Assembly: GCF_030068615.1 (NCBI RefSeq)
Contig: NZ_JASJOC010000002.1
Location: 372,001 to 436,000, forward strand
Reading direction: 5' to 3'
Source of the DNA: Halostagnicola sp. A-GB9-2
GTDB lineage: Archaea > Halobacteriota > Halobacteria > Halobacteriales > Natrialbaceae
DNA length: 64,000 nt
Positions 33,524-42,609 of the stretch are shown here, in pieces. The position numbers and the translations under genes were made by a program. How positions within the stretch are numbered: position 1 is the first letter of the stretch; the number at the start of each line of letters is the position of its first letter. The notes under the pieces are model-generated. The model worked only from the letters and a program-made list of their open reading frames with translations, was not told where the DNA came from and did not search any database.

Positions 33524-34459
33524 ATGACAGACGCGGAAGCGGATCAGGACCGACAGTCTGCGTGGACGCTTCCCGACGACAGAGCGGCCGTTCGATCGGC
33601 CTTGATCGAGTGGTACGAGGACGACCACCGATCGTTCCCCTGGCGCGAGACCGACGACGCCTACGAGATCCTCGTCAGCGAGGTGATGAGCCAGCAAACC
33701 CAACTCGGACGCGTCGTCGAGGCCTGGGAAGAGTTTCTCGAGCGCTGGCCGACGACAGCCGATCTCGCGGCCGCGGATCGCTCGGAGGTCGTCGGCTTCT
33801 GGACGTCTCACAGTCTCGGCTACAACAACCGAGCGAAGTACCTCCACGAAGCCGCGGGCCAGGTCGAAGACGAGTACGACGGCGAGTTTCCGGAGACGCC
33901 CGACGAACTCGAGAACCTGATGGGAGTCGGTCCCTACACCGCGAACGCGGTCGCGAGCTTCGCGTTCAACAACGGCGACGCTGTGGTGGACACGAACGTC
34001 AAGCGTGTCGCGTACCGAGCGTTCGGTATTCCTGACGACGACGACGCGTTCGAGGAGGCGGCGAATCAGCTCATGTCCGAGGGCCGTTCGCGGGTCTGGA
34101 ACAACGCGATCATGGAACTCGGCGGGGTCGCCTGCGGGCAGACCCCGCGATGTGACGAAGCCGGCTGTCCGTGGCGAGAGCGATGTGGTGCGTACGCGAC
34201 AGGGGACTTTACGGCACCCGACGTACCCACACAGCCGTCGTTCGACGGCAGTCGACGGCAGTTTCGCGGGCGAGTGATCGGGACGTTACAGGAGTACGAC
34301 GAACTCGCAATCGACACGCTCGGCCACCGGATCCGCGTCGACTACACACCCGACGGAGAGCACGGACGGGAGTGGCTTGAGGGAATTCTCACTGACCTCG
34401 AAAGCGACGGACTGGTCGAACTCGAACAGGGTGAGGACGGTCTCGTCGCGCGACTGTAG
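33524..34459 (+). CDS. mutY: A/G-specific adenine DNA glycosylase
   Basis: The 311-residue protein has the HhH-GPD fold: SEVMSQQTQLGRVV near the N-terminus, MGVGPYTANAVASFAFNNGDAVVDTNVKRV as helix-hairpin-helix plus catalytic Asp, and four cysteines CGQTPRC-DEAGC-PWRERC as the 4Fe-4S cluster. The cluster spacing (x5, x4, x5) differs slightly from the bacterial x6, x2, x5. A C-terminal segment after residue 225 is shorter than the bacterial 8-oxoG-recognition domain but has RRQFRGRVIGTLQEYDELAIDTLGHR. It removes adenine mispaired with 8-oxoguanine. MIG-type thymine glycosylases are relatives. Confidence 0.87.
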   Translation: MTDAEADQDRQSAWTLPDDRAAVRSALIEWYEDDHRSFPWRETDDAYEILVSEVMSQQTQLGRVVEAWEEFLERWPTTADLAAADRSEVVGFWTSHSLGYNNRAKYLHEAAGQVEDEYDGEFPETPDELENLMGVGPYTANAVASFAFNNGDAVVDTNVKRVAYRAFGIPDDDDAFEEAANQLMSEGRSRVWNNAIMELGGVACGQTPRCDEAGCPWRERCGAYATGDFTAPDVPTQPSFDGSRRQFRGRVIGTLQEYDELAIDTLGHRIRVDYTPDGEHGREWLEGILTDLESDGLVELEQGEDGLVARL

Positions 34460-34555
34460 GTCGACCGAAGCGCGGTAGAACACGGGCGTTCCACGGACGT
34501 TCGGGCGTTGGGCGCTCGAGCGCAGACTGCGCAAGATCCGACTATCCGCACGGAC

Positions 34556-35212
34556 TCACGGCTCGAGAGTGATCGTGAATCGCTGTTGGTGGGCAAGAAA
34601 CATGACGAGTGCGAACAGTGCAAACCCGACCTGAACGGCCTCGATGTGGAGGATGATCTGTGTCGTCTCGAGTGATATCGGCGGTGAGACGACCGACCAG
34701 TCGACGAACCAGACCGACGACAGCAACGCTGTGGCACCCGTCGCGATGAGAAATGCGGGCACGACGGCACACCGAACGCGGGGGAGCCGACTGGAGGGGC
34801 GGGCTCCGTGAAACACTCGCCGTTCCAGCGAAAAGTGACCTGTCAACATCGCAACAAGGAGGATACCGGCCGCGAGAACGCCGGTGACGCCGCCAACCCA
34901 CTCGGCGACCAGCAACCAGAGGGTCCACCCGGCGGTGACGAAAACTGCGGTACCGAGCCGACGCGGTTGGATGATATCCCCGAGTTCGCTCGTCGTCGCT
35001 CCGAAAACGGACGCCCGCACAAGCGAGCCACAGAAGAGAATCCCGATGCCGGCGAGGGCCGTCGAGACGGTCCGCGTCTCGAGGACGACGAGAAGGAACC
35101 ACGATCCGACCGCGATGGCTTCGATTGCAGTCGTGAAAATTGCGGCGGTCACCCCGATAACCCGTCGTCTCGTCGTTTGACCGAGAACCTCGGGTTGCCG
35201 GATGACGCTCAT
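34556..35212 (-). CDS. Multi-pass membrane protein of unknown function
   Basis: The 218-residue protein (MSVIRQPEVLGQTTRRRVIGV) has about six hydrophobic segments: near residues 20-45, 50-70, 90-110, 115-135, 150-170 and 190-210. A basic loop (HFSLERRVFHGARPSSRLPRVR) lies before the fifth segment, giving a positive-inside orientation. No conserved family motif is recognised. A GTG three codons upstream (35221) is an alternative start. It converges with mutY and diverges from the thymidine kinase gene. Confidence 0.7.
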   Translation of the reverse strand: MSVIRQPEVLGQTTRRRVIGVTAAIFTTAIEAIAVGSWFLLVVLETRTVSTALAGIGILFCGSLVRASVFGATTSELGDIIQPRRLGTAVFVTAGWTLWLLVAEWVGGVTGVLAAGILLVAMLTGHFSLERRVFHGARPSSRLPRVRCAVVPAFLIATGATALLSSVWFVDWSVVSPPISLETTQIILHIEAVQVGFALFALVMFLAHQQRFTITLEP

Positions 35213-35316
35213 GGCAATCACTGGGTTCGGGATGTTCCGGTTTCGTTATGTGAGGCTTTATTCATCTTGGGCTAATTCGGATTACAGGACGTTCCGGGCG
35301 GACCGAATTAACAACA

Positions 35317-35324
35317 CACTTAAC
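35317..35324 (+). promoter_or_regulatory. TATA box of tdk
   Basis: CACTTAAC is centred about 27 bases before ATG 35348. This spacing supports that ATG over the in-frame codon at 35339. Confidence 0.4.
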
Positions 35325-35347
35325 GACGCGTTTCCCCGTTGAAATCG

Positions 35348-35932
35348 ATGCACGCGATCACGAACAGCGGGTGGATCGAAGTCATCACGGGGAGCATGTT
35401 TTCGGGCAAAACGGAGGAACTCCTCCGCCGATTGCGCCGCGCGGAGATCGCGGGCCAGGAGGTTGCGGTGTTCACCCCCGCTATTGACGATCGATACGGA
35501 GACGACGTTATCGGATCCCACGACGGCCGGAGCTGGGATGCGACAGCGATCGATCCGGAGACGGACCTCCAGCAAATTTTTGCGGAGTGCAACGGGGAGG
35601 CGGTCGTCGCGTTCGACGAGGCCAACTTCTTTTCGGACTCGCTGGTTGATATCTGCGAAGAACTCGCGGCTGATGACCGACGCGTGATCGTCAGCGGCAC
35701 CGATCAGACCTACCGCGGAGAACCCTTCGACCCGCTCCCGCAACTGATCGCCGTGGCCGAGTATGTAGAGAAGTTTCAGGCAATCTGTGCGGTCTGTGGC
35801 GAACCCGCAACGAGAAATCAACGGTTCGTCGACGGCGAGCCCGCACACGTCGACGACCCGACCATTCTCGTGGGTGCCGAAGAGTCCTACGAGGCACGTT
35901 GTCGTCACTGTCACACGCTTCGAGACGACTAA
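35348..35932 (+). CDS. tdk: Thymidine kinase (type II)
   Basis: The 194-residue protein has WIEVITGSMFSGKTEELLRRLRRA (Walker A), AVVAFDEANFF (Walker B), and two CxxC pairs, CAVCGEPA and CRHCHTLRDD, that form the structural zinc site of TK1-type kinases. It phosphorylates thymidine for salvage. A TATA box 27 bases before ATG 35348 supports a leaderless transcript from that codon rather than from 35339. The lid/thymidine-binding segment ATRNQRFVDGEPAHVDDPTILVGAEESYEARC is intact. Confidence 0.93.
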   Translation: MHAITNSGWIEVITGSMFSGKTEELLRRLRRAEIAGQEVAVFTPAIDDRYGDDVIGSHDGRSWDATAIDPETDLQQIFAECNGEAVVAFDEANFFSDSLVDICEELAADDRRVIVSGTDQTYRGEPFDPLPQLIAVAEYVEKFQAICAVCGEPATRNQRFVDGEPAHVDDPTILVGAEESYEARCRHCHTLRDD

Positions 35933-36097
35933 ACGCTGAAATCGATGTTCTCGAGCAAACCCCTGGAGGAACCCGAACTCGAGCCATCCCAACCTCGAAC
36001 AAATTCGAGTAAGCACGTCTTACTCGCGACTCCGGTCGAGTACGTGGGCGCTACGGTGGCCCGAAAACGGTGATGCGATCGGAACGTTGGACAGAAC

Positions 36098-36104
36098 TAT
36101 TTAG
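36098..36104 (+). promoter_or_regulatory. TATA box of the acidic membrane protein gene
   Basis: TATTTAG is centred 25 bases before ATG 36126, supporting a leaderless transcript. Confidence 0.4.
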
Positions 36105-36125
36105 GGGGATGTTGTCGGCCAAATT

Positions 36126-36707
36126 ATGCCCGACATGGAACAACAGGACGAGTCGCTATCGACTCTCCTCGTCAAGGAAGCAGTCAGTAAAGGAATGGAT
36201 TCCCCGATGCGAGAACCAATTCTCGAGGCGGTCGAGGAATCCGAGGGGTCCGGGTCGATGGGTGGCCGGGTGCTCCCGCTGGCGGGCGGGCTGATCGGAT
36301 TGGGTGTCGCGATCGGCTACCTCATCGGTAGCGGCGAGTTGGATACCGACGAGACGCCGCTCGAGGATATCGAGAAACCAGGGCCACTCAGCGAGGCGAC
36401 CGAAGAGGTGAGTGAAACGATAGAAGAGACCGGCTCCGAATCCGAAGTGGAATCCGAGTCCGAAGCCGACGAAAAAGGCGGATCGAGTCGATTGCCGCGG
36501 ATCTTTCTCCTGATCGCCGGGATCGTCGGCCTCGAGTTGTTGCGCCGCCGTCGAGGATCCGACGACGACGAAGAGTGGGAGCCGATCGAGGAGTTCGAAC
36601 CGGCGACGAGTGCGTCGTTCGACGACGAATCGGAAAGCGAGGACGAGCAAGAAGCGACGGCCGGTGACGGTGAGGACGACGACACTGACGAAGCGGTCGA
36701 AGAATAG
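36126..36707 (+). CDS. Acidic two-helix membrane protein of unknown function
   Basis: The 193-residue product has a soluble N-terminal 40 residues (SLSTLLVKEAVSKGMDSPMREPILEAVEESE), a first membrane segment VLPLAGGLIGLGVAIGYLIG, an acidic loop of about 60 residues with repeated SES(E) units, a second membrane segment LPRIFLLIAGIVGLELLRRRR, and a very acidic tail of 55 residues. The arrangement suggests both ends on the same side of the membrane. No family is recognised; similar proteins are common but uncharacterised in haloarchaea. Confidence 0.7.
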   Translation: MPDMEQQDESLSTLLVKEAVSKGMDSPMREPILEAVEESEGSGSMGGRVLPLAGGLIGLGVAIGYLIGSGELDTDETPLEDIEKPGPLSEATEEVSETIEETGSESEVESESEADEKGGSSRLPRIFLLIAGIVGLELLRRRRGSDDDEEWEPIEEFEPATSASFDDESESEDEQEATAGDGEDDDTDEAVEE

Positions 36708-36764
36708 CTGGCGTGATTTATTCGAGTGGATTATTTCGAGCGAACCGACGAGATTCGACAGTCC

Positions 36765-37085
36765 CTATTCCGTCGACGGTTCGACCTGAAACGTGACCGA
36801 CACCGAAACGGACGGCCCGGTCAAGTCCCCGCTCATCGATATCGAATAGCTGGCGGCTGACTGTGCGCTCGCGAGGTCGTCGAGTCGTTCCCGAAGCCGC
36901 TCGAGCCACTGCTCGAGGTCTCCTGCAATTTGGGGGCTGGCTTTGGCAGTCGTCTCGGGAAGTTCGATCGACGGCTGGTCTTCGAAGTGGGCGTTCGCCA
37001 GCATGACGTGTGCCTGTAGCTCCTCGAGCGAGTTCGTCGATTCCAAATCCTCGAGCAATATCGAAAGGCCATCACTATTGGACAT
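36765..37085 (-). CDS. Small helical protein of unknown function
   Basis: The 106-residue protein, starting MSNSDGLSILLEDLESTNSLEELQAHVMLANAHFEDQPSIELPE, is followed by a helical middle part (QIAGDLEQWLERLRERLDDLASAQ) and a short beta-like C-terminus (SVSVSVTFQVEPSTE). The helical part is a possible coiled coil. An ATG three codons earlier (37094) is an alternative start. It lies just upstream of the mcm gene's 3' end on the opposite side of a 75-base gap, same strand. The family is not recognised. Confidence 0.6.
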   Translation of the reverse strand: MSNSDGLSILLEDLESTNSLEELQAHVMLANAHFEDQPSIELPETTAKASPQIAGDLEQWLERLRERLDDLASAQSAASYSISMSGDLTGPSVSVSVTFQVEPSTE

Positions 37086-37160
37086 ACACCACATCGAACC
37101 TGATCGGTGAAAGCCATTACGGGGCCCTGTCCATGGTCTATAATCAGAGGGGAAACCGAT

Positions 37161-38843
37161 TTATACCGCGCCGCCGGCCTGGTACTCGCCGAACTCATCG
37201 CGCATCACGTTGCAGATTTCGCCGACGGTCGCGTAGGATTTGACCGCCTCGATGATGTAGGGCATGATGTTCTCGTCACCGTTCGCCGCCTCGCGAAGGG
37301 ATTCGAGGGTCGCCTCGACCGCTTCGTCGTCGCGTTCAGAACGGACGTTTTCGAGCCCCTCGACCTTTCGGCGTTCGTCTTCCTCGGTGACCTCCTCGAC
37401 ATCCATCGCCGGATCTTCGTCAACCTCGAACTCGTTGACGCCGACGATGATTCGCTCTTTCTCCTCGATTTCGCGCTGTCGGTCGAAGGCCGTATCCTGA
37501 ATTTGGCGCTGGACCCACTGTTGTTCGACCGCTTCGAGCATGCCGCCGCGTTCGTCGACCTCCTCGAGCAGTTCGTAGGCCTCTTGTTCGACGTCGTCCG
37601 TCAGGCTCTCGACGTAATAGCTACCCGCGAGCGGGTCGATGGTGTCGGCCGCGCCGGACTCGTGGGCGAGGATCTGCTGGGTTCGGAGTGCAGTTCGGAC
37701 GGATTCTTCAGTGGGGAGGGCAAGCGCCTCGTCCTTGCCGTTGGTGTGAAGGCTCTGGGTTCCGCCCAGAACCGCGGCGAGCGCCTGGTAGGCGACCCGA
37801 ACGACGTTGTTCTCGATCTGCTGGGCCGTGAGCATCGATCCCGCCGTCTGGGTGTGGAACTTGAGCTGTTTGGATTTCGGATCGTCGGGATCGAACCGCT
37901 CGTCCATGATATCGTGCCACATTCGCCGGGCCGCGCGGAATTTCGCGACCTCCTCGAAGATGTTGTTGTGGCCGTTGAAGAAAAAGGATAGTTGGGGAGC
38001 GAAGTCGTCGACGTCAAGTCCGGCGTCGATCGCGGCCTCGACGTACTCGATGCCGTCGCCCAGCGTGAACGCGAGTTCCTGGGCGGCGGTCGCGCCTGCC
38101 TCGCGGATGTGATAGCCCGAAATGGAGATCGTGTTGAACTTCGGCGTTTCCGCGGCACAAAAGTCGAAGATATCCGTGATAATTCGCATCGACGGCTCGG
38201 GCGGGTAGATGTACGTGTTTCGCGCGATGTACTCTTTGAGGAGGTCGTTCTGGATCGTCCCGCGGAGTTCTTCCCGGTCGACGCCCTGGTGGTCGCCGAC
38301 CGCGATGTACATCGCGAGCAACACCGATGCCGGGGCGTTGATCGTCATCGAGGTGCTCACCTCGTCGAGCGGAATCCCGTCGAAAACGGTGAGCATGTCC
38401 TCGAGAGAGTCGATCGCCACGCCGGCCTTGCCGACCTCTCCTGCGGCCATCCCGGCGTCGGAGTCATAGCCCATCTGGGTCGGCAGGTCGAAGGCCATCG
38501 AGAGTCCGGTCTGGCCCTGATCGAGCAGATAGTGGTAGCGTTCGTTCGTGTCTTCGGGAGTGGAGAATCCGGCGTACTGGCGCATCGTCCAGAGTCGCCC
38601 TCGGTGGCCCGTCGAGTAGACACCCCGCGTGTACGGCGGTTCGCCCGGATAACCGATATCTTCCTGGTAATCCAGATCTGCGACGTCCTCGGGCGTGTAC
38701 AGTCGATCGACCTCCTGTCCGCCCGTATCCGTCGTAAACGACTCTTTTCGCTCACCGAACCGTTCGATCACCGGTTCGACTTCGGTTTCCTGCCACTCTT
38801 CGCGCCCGGCGCGGATTTCCTCGAGATCGTCAGGGTCGAACAT
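37161..38843 (-). CDS. mcmA: Methylmalonyl-CoA mutase, large-subunit catalytic domain
   Basis: The 560-residue protein covers the substrate-binding TIM barrel only: [45 protein letters not shown] in outline at the N-terminal side, then [39 protein letters not shown] and [14 protein letters not shown]. No cobalamin-binding DxHxxG domain follows, so the B12 domain must be a separate subunit, as is normal in archaea. The enzyme interconverts methylmalonyl-CoA and succinyl-CoA for propionate and odd-chain metabolism or for the methylaspartate cycle of some haloarchaea. Isobutyryl-CoA mutase is a possible alternative. Neither the small subunit nor MeaB is adjacent. Confidence 0.92.
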   Translation of the reverse strand: MFDPDDLEEIRAGREEWQETEVEPVIERFGERKESFTTDTGGQEVDRLYTPEDVADLDYQEDIGYPGEPPYTRGVYSTGHRGRLWTMRQYAGFSTPEDTNERYHYLLDQGQTGLSMAFDLPTQMGYDSDAGMAAGEVGKAGVAIDSLEDMLTVFDGIPLDEVSTSMTINAPASVLLAMYIAVGDHQGVDREELRGTIQNDLLKEYIARNTYIYPPEPSMRIITDIFDFCAAETPKFNTISISGYHIREAGATAAQELAFTLGDGIEYVEAAIDAGLDVDDFAPQLSFFFNGHNNIFEEVAKFRAARRMWHDIMDERFDPDDPKSKQLKFHTQTAGSMLTAQQIENNVVRVAYQALAAVLGGTQSLHTNGKDEALALPTEESVRTALRTQQILAHESGAADTIDPLAGSYYVESLTDDVEQEAYELLEEVDERGGMLEAVEQQWVQRQIQDTAFDRQREIEEKERIIVGVNEFEVDEDPAMDVEEVTEEDERRKVEGLENVRSERDDEAVEATLESLREAANGDENIMPYIIEAVKSYATVGEICNVMRDEFGEYQAGGAV

Positions 38844-39022
38844 TATGGATTCCTTGGCGGGGGAGGGCTTGAAGGTTAATAAACGCGCGCGACTTGCCGC
38901 TCGCGGTTCCGGTTCGCTTTGTTCGATCCCGGTCGAAGACTTCGGCTACTTGATCGAGAACCGACCCGTCAGCGCAATCTTCCTGCCTCTTTCGAGGGGA
39001 TCCTGCCTGCTTCATGTGCGTA

Positions 39023-39649
39023 TTATCGTCCCGTATCATACTTGTAGGTCGCCGAGTCGGAATCGATCCCGAAGTCTTCGGGGGACTCTTCGGTCGACTC
39101 CGCCGATTCGTCGCGTTCGGTTGCCCGCTTGAACGCCTCCCTGAGCCGTTCCGGAAGCTCGAACGATTCGATGTCAAGGACGAGTGGAATCGCCTCCGGA
39201 TCGATTCCGTTTCGCTTTTCCTCGAGTCTGTTGACGAGCGGCTCCGGAAGCGAACTCTCTTCGATCCGGCGGAAGCCGAACTGCCGCAGGTAGTCAGCTT
39301 CGCCGGTAAGGGCGTAAACGGTTTCGAAGCCGTCGTCTCCCGCATACTCGACAAGGCGCTCGATGATGTGTGCGCCGACGCCCTGTCCGCGCCAGTTCTC
39401 GAGGACGCCGATACTGGTAAGCTCGCAGCACTCGGTTGGTTCGTCCTCGGGCGACTCCGTGTCGCCGCCTTCTGAATCGGCGTCGGTTTTGTGGACGCGA
39501 ATCCGGGCAAATCCCGCTTTTGCCCCCGACTGTTCGTCGATCGCGACGACGTAGTCTCGAGAGCGAAACGACGTTTCGTCGAGACCCATTGCCTCGATGT
39601 GATCGAGAAGCCAGACCTCCTCCCTGTTTTTCGCGTCCCGAACGTACAT
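39023..39649 (-). CDS. GNAT-family N-acetyltransferase
   Basis: The 208-residue protein has the GNAT core: AGFARIRVHK (beta 4), CCELTSIGVLENWRGQGVGAHIIERLVEYA with the R/QxxGxG/A acetyl-CoA loop, and DYLRQFGFRRIEESSLP at the C-terminal beta strand. An acidic insertion (TDADSEGGDTESPEDEPTE) precedes the CoA loop. Its layout resembles ArgA-like or amino-acid N-acetyltransferases (TALTGEADYLRQFGF), but the substrate cannot be assigned. It lies between mcmA and a DUF2150 gene on the same strand. The C-terminal 60 residues are acidic and probably flexible. Confidence 0.82.
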   Translation of the reverse strand: MYVRDAKNREEVWLLDHIEAMGLDETSFRSRDYVVAIDEQSGAKAGFARIRVHKTDADSEGGDTESPEDEPTECCELTSIGVLENWRGQGVGAHIIERLVEYAGDDGFETVYALTGEADYLRQFGFRRIEESSLPEPLVNRLEEKRNGIDPEAIPLVLDIESFELPERLREAFKRATERDESAESTEESPEDFGIDSDSATYKYDTGR

Positions 39650-39753
39650 GATTCGACGTACGTGACCGGCACCCTAAAGCGTTTATGGGGGGACAATAGC
39701 GGGATTCGAACCGATATCGACCGCGGATCGGAAAACGAAACGAGATCGAGTGG

Positions 39754-40332
39754 CTATTCGTCCTCTTCGACGACTTCCGGATCGCTCATCGCGCTCTGTA
39801 AGCTATCGAGGCCGTTGATCCACTCGGTGACGAGACCATACTCGAGTTCCTCCGCCATGGTCATGTCGAGTTCTTCGCCGTCGATGATCAGCGTCCCGGC
39901 CTGTGCGGCGTAGCCAAGCGCCGCATCGAGATCCTCCTCGGCTTCGGCGTCGGCCGCCGCGCCGACGTAATCGTTGACGTTACCGTCCTCTGCGGGACCG
40001 TCTGCGACGTACTCCTCGGCGGCGAAGAAGACACAGACGAGACTCGTCTGGACGCCGTCGACGAGGATCAGTTTCTCTTCGTCGTCGATGTCGACTTCCG
40101 AAAGGACGATCTCTCTGACGTCCTGGATCTCCTCAAGTGCGGTCTCCTGATCGATCTCCCCGTCGTCGTAGGCCGAGACAATTTTCGCGATGGCGATCGC
40201 CGTGTCGTCCTGCAGGTTCAAGAGCAGGCGCGCGGACGATTCGTCTTCCGGATCGATATCCTCGTCCTGGATACGACCGATCCAGTTTTGCCACCGTTCT
40301 GCTGAATAAAACTCCGTCGGGGGATTGCTCAT
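39754..40332 (-). CDS. DUF2150-family protein
   Basis: The 192-residue acidic protein starts MSNPPTEFYSAERWQNWIGRIQDEDIDPEDESSARLLLNLQDD in outline and continues TAIAIAKIVSAYDDGEIDQETALEEI. It is almost entirely alpha-helical in appearance and matches, from memory, the haloarchaeal DUF2150 family, which has no assigned function. No transmembrane segment or catalytic motif is visible. A GTG two codons upstream (40338) is an alternative start. About 100 bases separate it from the GNAT gene start, on the same strand. Confidence 0.75.
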   Translation of the reverse strand: MSNPPTEFYSAERWQNWIGRIQDEDIDPEDESSARLLLNLQDDTAIAIAKIVSAYDDGEIDQETALEEIQDVREIVLSEVDIDDEEKLILVDGVQTSLVCVFFAAEEYVADGPAEDGNVNDYVGAAADAEAEEDLDAALGYAAQAGTLIIDGEELDMTMAEELEYGLVTEWINGLDSLQSAMSDPEVVEEDE

Positions 40333-40463
40333 ACTCACACCTACACCGGCCGCTTGAAATGCCTTTCTCTACATCAGTCGTTCCCTGGAAGTGTCAAACC
40401 GCGAGTTTGCCGGGCGCTGCCCACGTTTCGAGCAGAACTACGGTCGCGCCACGCCCGCGCCTG

Positions 40464-41315
40464 CTACGTGTTTCCGAGCGTCGCCTTCGTATCGATTCCG
40501 TAGACGTGTTCCGGCGTCTCGAGGTGGGCAATCCGGACCGCATCTTCGAGGCCCTCCTCGAGCAGCCAGCGAACCCGCCGGGGAACCGTTTTCGGTCCGA
40601 GCACGGCACCCGGCCGGTCGGGGTCGTCGACGAAGTCGGTCTCCATCAGGAACGGCTCGCCGCGCTCGGCCGCGACCTCGAGTCGATCCTTCTCGCTCAT
40701 GACGCTCGGCGTCGGCCCCTCGAGCCGACCCGCGGCGTAGTGTTTGACGACGCGATGAGCCGGGAGTCCCGCCTCTTCCGCCCACGCGGCAACCTCCGGA
40801 AGCGATTCGCTCGCTTCGGTGTGCAACTGAACCGCACACTCGAGGGCCGCGCCGTGGTCGAACGCGTGGCACATGACGTCGTTGGAGGCGTCCCAGACGG
40901 CGTCGTCGACGTCGTAGTGAGGACGCCCCGACTTCAGCGCCAGCGCGTCGCCGGATTCGACGTACTCGGCGGCGAGATCGATCCCACCTTGCATAACGTC
41001 TCGAGCGGCTTCTGGTTCGTATTCGCGCTCGTCGACCAGCCGCGAGACCAGCCCGGGGTGAACCCCGAGGACGGGCCAAGCTCGCCCGTCGAGCACCTCG
41101 GAGGCCTCCTCGACGACCTCGATCGTTCGCTCGAAGACCGGGCGAAAGTCCTCGCCGGTTTCCGCCTCGACGCCGAGGTACCACGAGGGTTTGTTGACGA
41201 CCAGTAGATGCGTTCCGCCGAGTCGAGCGAAGTCTTCGACGGCGTCGATACCGCGACCGTGGTCCGGATCCAGATGCATGTGGTTGTCCAGTACCGGCGT
41301 CTCCTCGTCGATCAT
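40464..41315 (-). CDS. TatD-related metal-dependent hydrolase
   Basis: The 283-residue protein begins MIDEETPVLDNHMHLDPDHGRG, where HMHLD gives the first HxH metal ligands of amidohydrolase-fold TatD enzymes. Further ligands are likely in VLGVHPGL, VQLHTEASES and VVKHYA, with METDFVDDP carrying the last acidic residue. TatD enzymes act as 3'-5' DNases or hydrolases on other phosphodiesters. The ending VRIAHLETPEHVYGID is typical of the archaeal branch. The longer frame from 41423 overlaps the promoter of the divergent glmU2 gene; ATG 41315 gives the conserved start. Confidence 0.83.
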   Translation of the reverse strand: MIDEETPVLDNHMHLDPDHGRGIDAVEDFARLGGTHLLVVNKPSWYLGVEAETGEDFRPVFERTIEVVEEASEVLDGRAWPVLGVHPGLVSRLVDEREYEPEAARDVMQGGIDLAAEYVESGDALALKSGRPHYDVDDAVWDASNDVMCHAFDHGAALECAVQLHTEASESLPEVAAWAEEAGLPAHRVVKHYAAGRLEGPTPSVMSEKDRLEVAAERGEPFLMETDFVDDPDRPGAVLGPKTVPRRVRWLLEEGLEDAVRIAHLETPEHVYGIDTKATLGNT

Positions 41316-41434
41316 GAGCGGATATGGGCCCGCCTCGAGTGAAAAGTCACCGACTTGCTGTCGACTCGAACGAAGGCGACAGTCCGACATTCCAACCAGT
41401 AGAAATACACACGAGGATTGCATCTACCCGACCA

Positions 41435-42607
41435 ATGAGCGTTCGATCCGCGATCGTGCTGGCCGCGGGTGAAGGAATTCGTCTTCGTCCGCTGACCAGA
41501 CATCGCCCCAAACCGATGTTGCCCGCCGCGACGAAGCCAATCCTCGAGCACGTTTTCGACGAACTCATCGACGCCGGCATCGAGCGACTGACCGTTGTCG
41601 TCGGTTACGGACGGACCGCCGTTCAGTCCCACTTCGGGTCGATCTACCGGGACGTCCCGATCGAGTACGCGATCCAGAACAAACAACTCGGCAGCGCCCA
41701 CGCGCTCGAAGCGGCGCTGCCGACCGTCGACGAAACGTCGCTCGTCGTCAACGGCGACCAGCTAATCGACGCGTCGATTATCGAGGATACGATCGATCGC
41801 CACGACTCGGATGCGGCCGGAACAATCGCGGTGATCTCCTCAAGTAACGTTACGGAATACGGCGGCGTCATCGTCGATTCGGACGACACCGTTGCCGAAC
41901 TCGTCGAAAATCCGACCGACGACAGAAACTATCGGCTCAACGCGGGCGTCTATGTACTGGAACCGGAATCGATCGACATCGTGACGACTGTCGACTCGTG
42001 TCGCGGGGAGTACTCGCTGATCGACGGATTCTCCAGCCTACTCGAGCGGGGAGAGACCGTCAACGCGGCCCGAACCAGCGGGGAATGGATAGACGCGACG
42101 TACCCCTGGGATCTCCTTGAGGTTGCCGAAACGCTGTTCGAAACGGGGACCGTCGAGAGCTGTATCGCGCCCTCGGCACAGGTTCACGAGTCGGCGACGA
42201 TCGTCGAGCCGTCGATTATCGCTCCGGACTGCGTGATCGGCCCCGGTGCGGTCGTCGGGCCGTACGTCTCGCTCGGCGACAATGTCACCGTTGGGTCGAA
42301 CGCAACGCTCGAAACCAGCGTCATCGATTCGGATACCCGGATCGGAGCGAACGCGACGGTCGCCGACTGCGTCACCGGCCGAGGCGTCAAAATCGGGACC
42401 GGATCGACGGTCGTCGGCGGGCCCGGTGACGTCCGAGTCGAAACAACGGTTCACGAGGGAGAACGGCTGGGTGCGTTACTGGCCGATCGCGCACGAGACC
42501 AGGGGGGCGTCACCTACGGGCCGGGGACCATCGTCGGTTCCGAGGTAACGATCCACGCGGGGGCGACGGTGAGCGGGTCGATCGACTCCGAGACGGAGGT
42601 CCGGTAG
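41435..42607 (+). CDS. GlmU-like sugar nucleotidyltransferase with left-handed beta-helix, next to glmS
   Basis: The 390-residue protein has SAIVLAAGEGIRLRPLTRHRPKPMLP (nucleotide binding) and SLVVNGDQLID (metal Asp), then from about residue 235 a hexapeptide-repeat beta-helix (IVEPSIIAPDCVIGPGAVVGPYV). It resembles the GlmU at 2429-3610, but the C-terminal TGRRKFGVVLGDD acetyltransferase signature of archaeal GlmU is missing, so acetyl transfer is doubtful. Only two bases separate its stop from the glmS start, so it works with amino-sugar synthesis, most simply as a UDP-GlcNAc or UDP-sugar pyrophosphorylase. ATG 41435 is chosen; the longer frame runs into the TatD promoter. Confidence 0.85.
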   Translation: MSVRSAIVLAAGEGIRLRPLTRHRPKPMLPAATKPILEHVFDELIDAGIERLTVVVGYGRTAVQSHFGSIYRDVPIEYAIQNKQLGSAHALEAALPTVDETSLVVNGDQLIDASIIEDTIDRHDSDAAGTIAVISSSNVTEYGGVIVDSDDTVAELVENPTDDRNYRLNAGVYVLEPESIDIVTTVDSCRGEYSLIDGFSSLLERGETVNAARTSGEWIDATYPWDLLEVAETLFETGTVESCIAPSAQVHESATIVEPSIIAPDCVIGPGAVVGPYVSLGDNVTVGSNATLETSVIDSDTRIGANATVADCVTGRGVKIGTGSTVVGGPGDVRVETTVHEGERLGALLADRARDQGGVTYGPGTIVGSEVTIHAGATVSGSIDSETEVR

Positions 42608-42609
42608 GA

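Noticed and set aside
37107-37991. Long plus-strand frame of 294 codons opposite the mutase gene
   Set aside because: It mirrors the strongly coding methylmalonyl-CoA mutase frame; antisense frames stay open in GC-rich haloarchaeal genes and the protein has no recognisable content.
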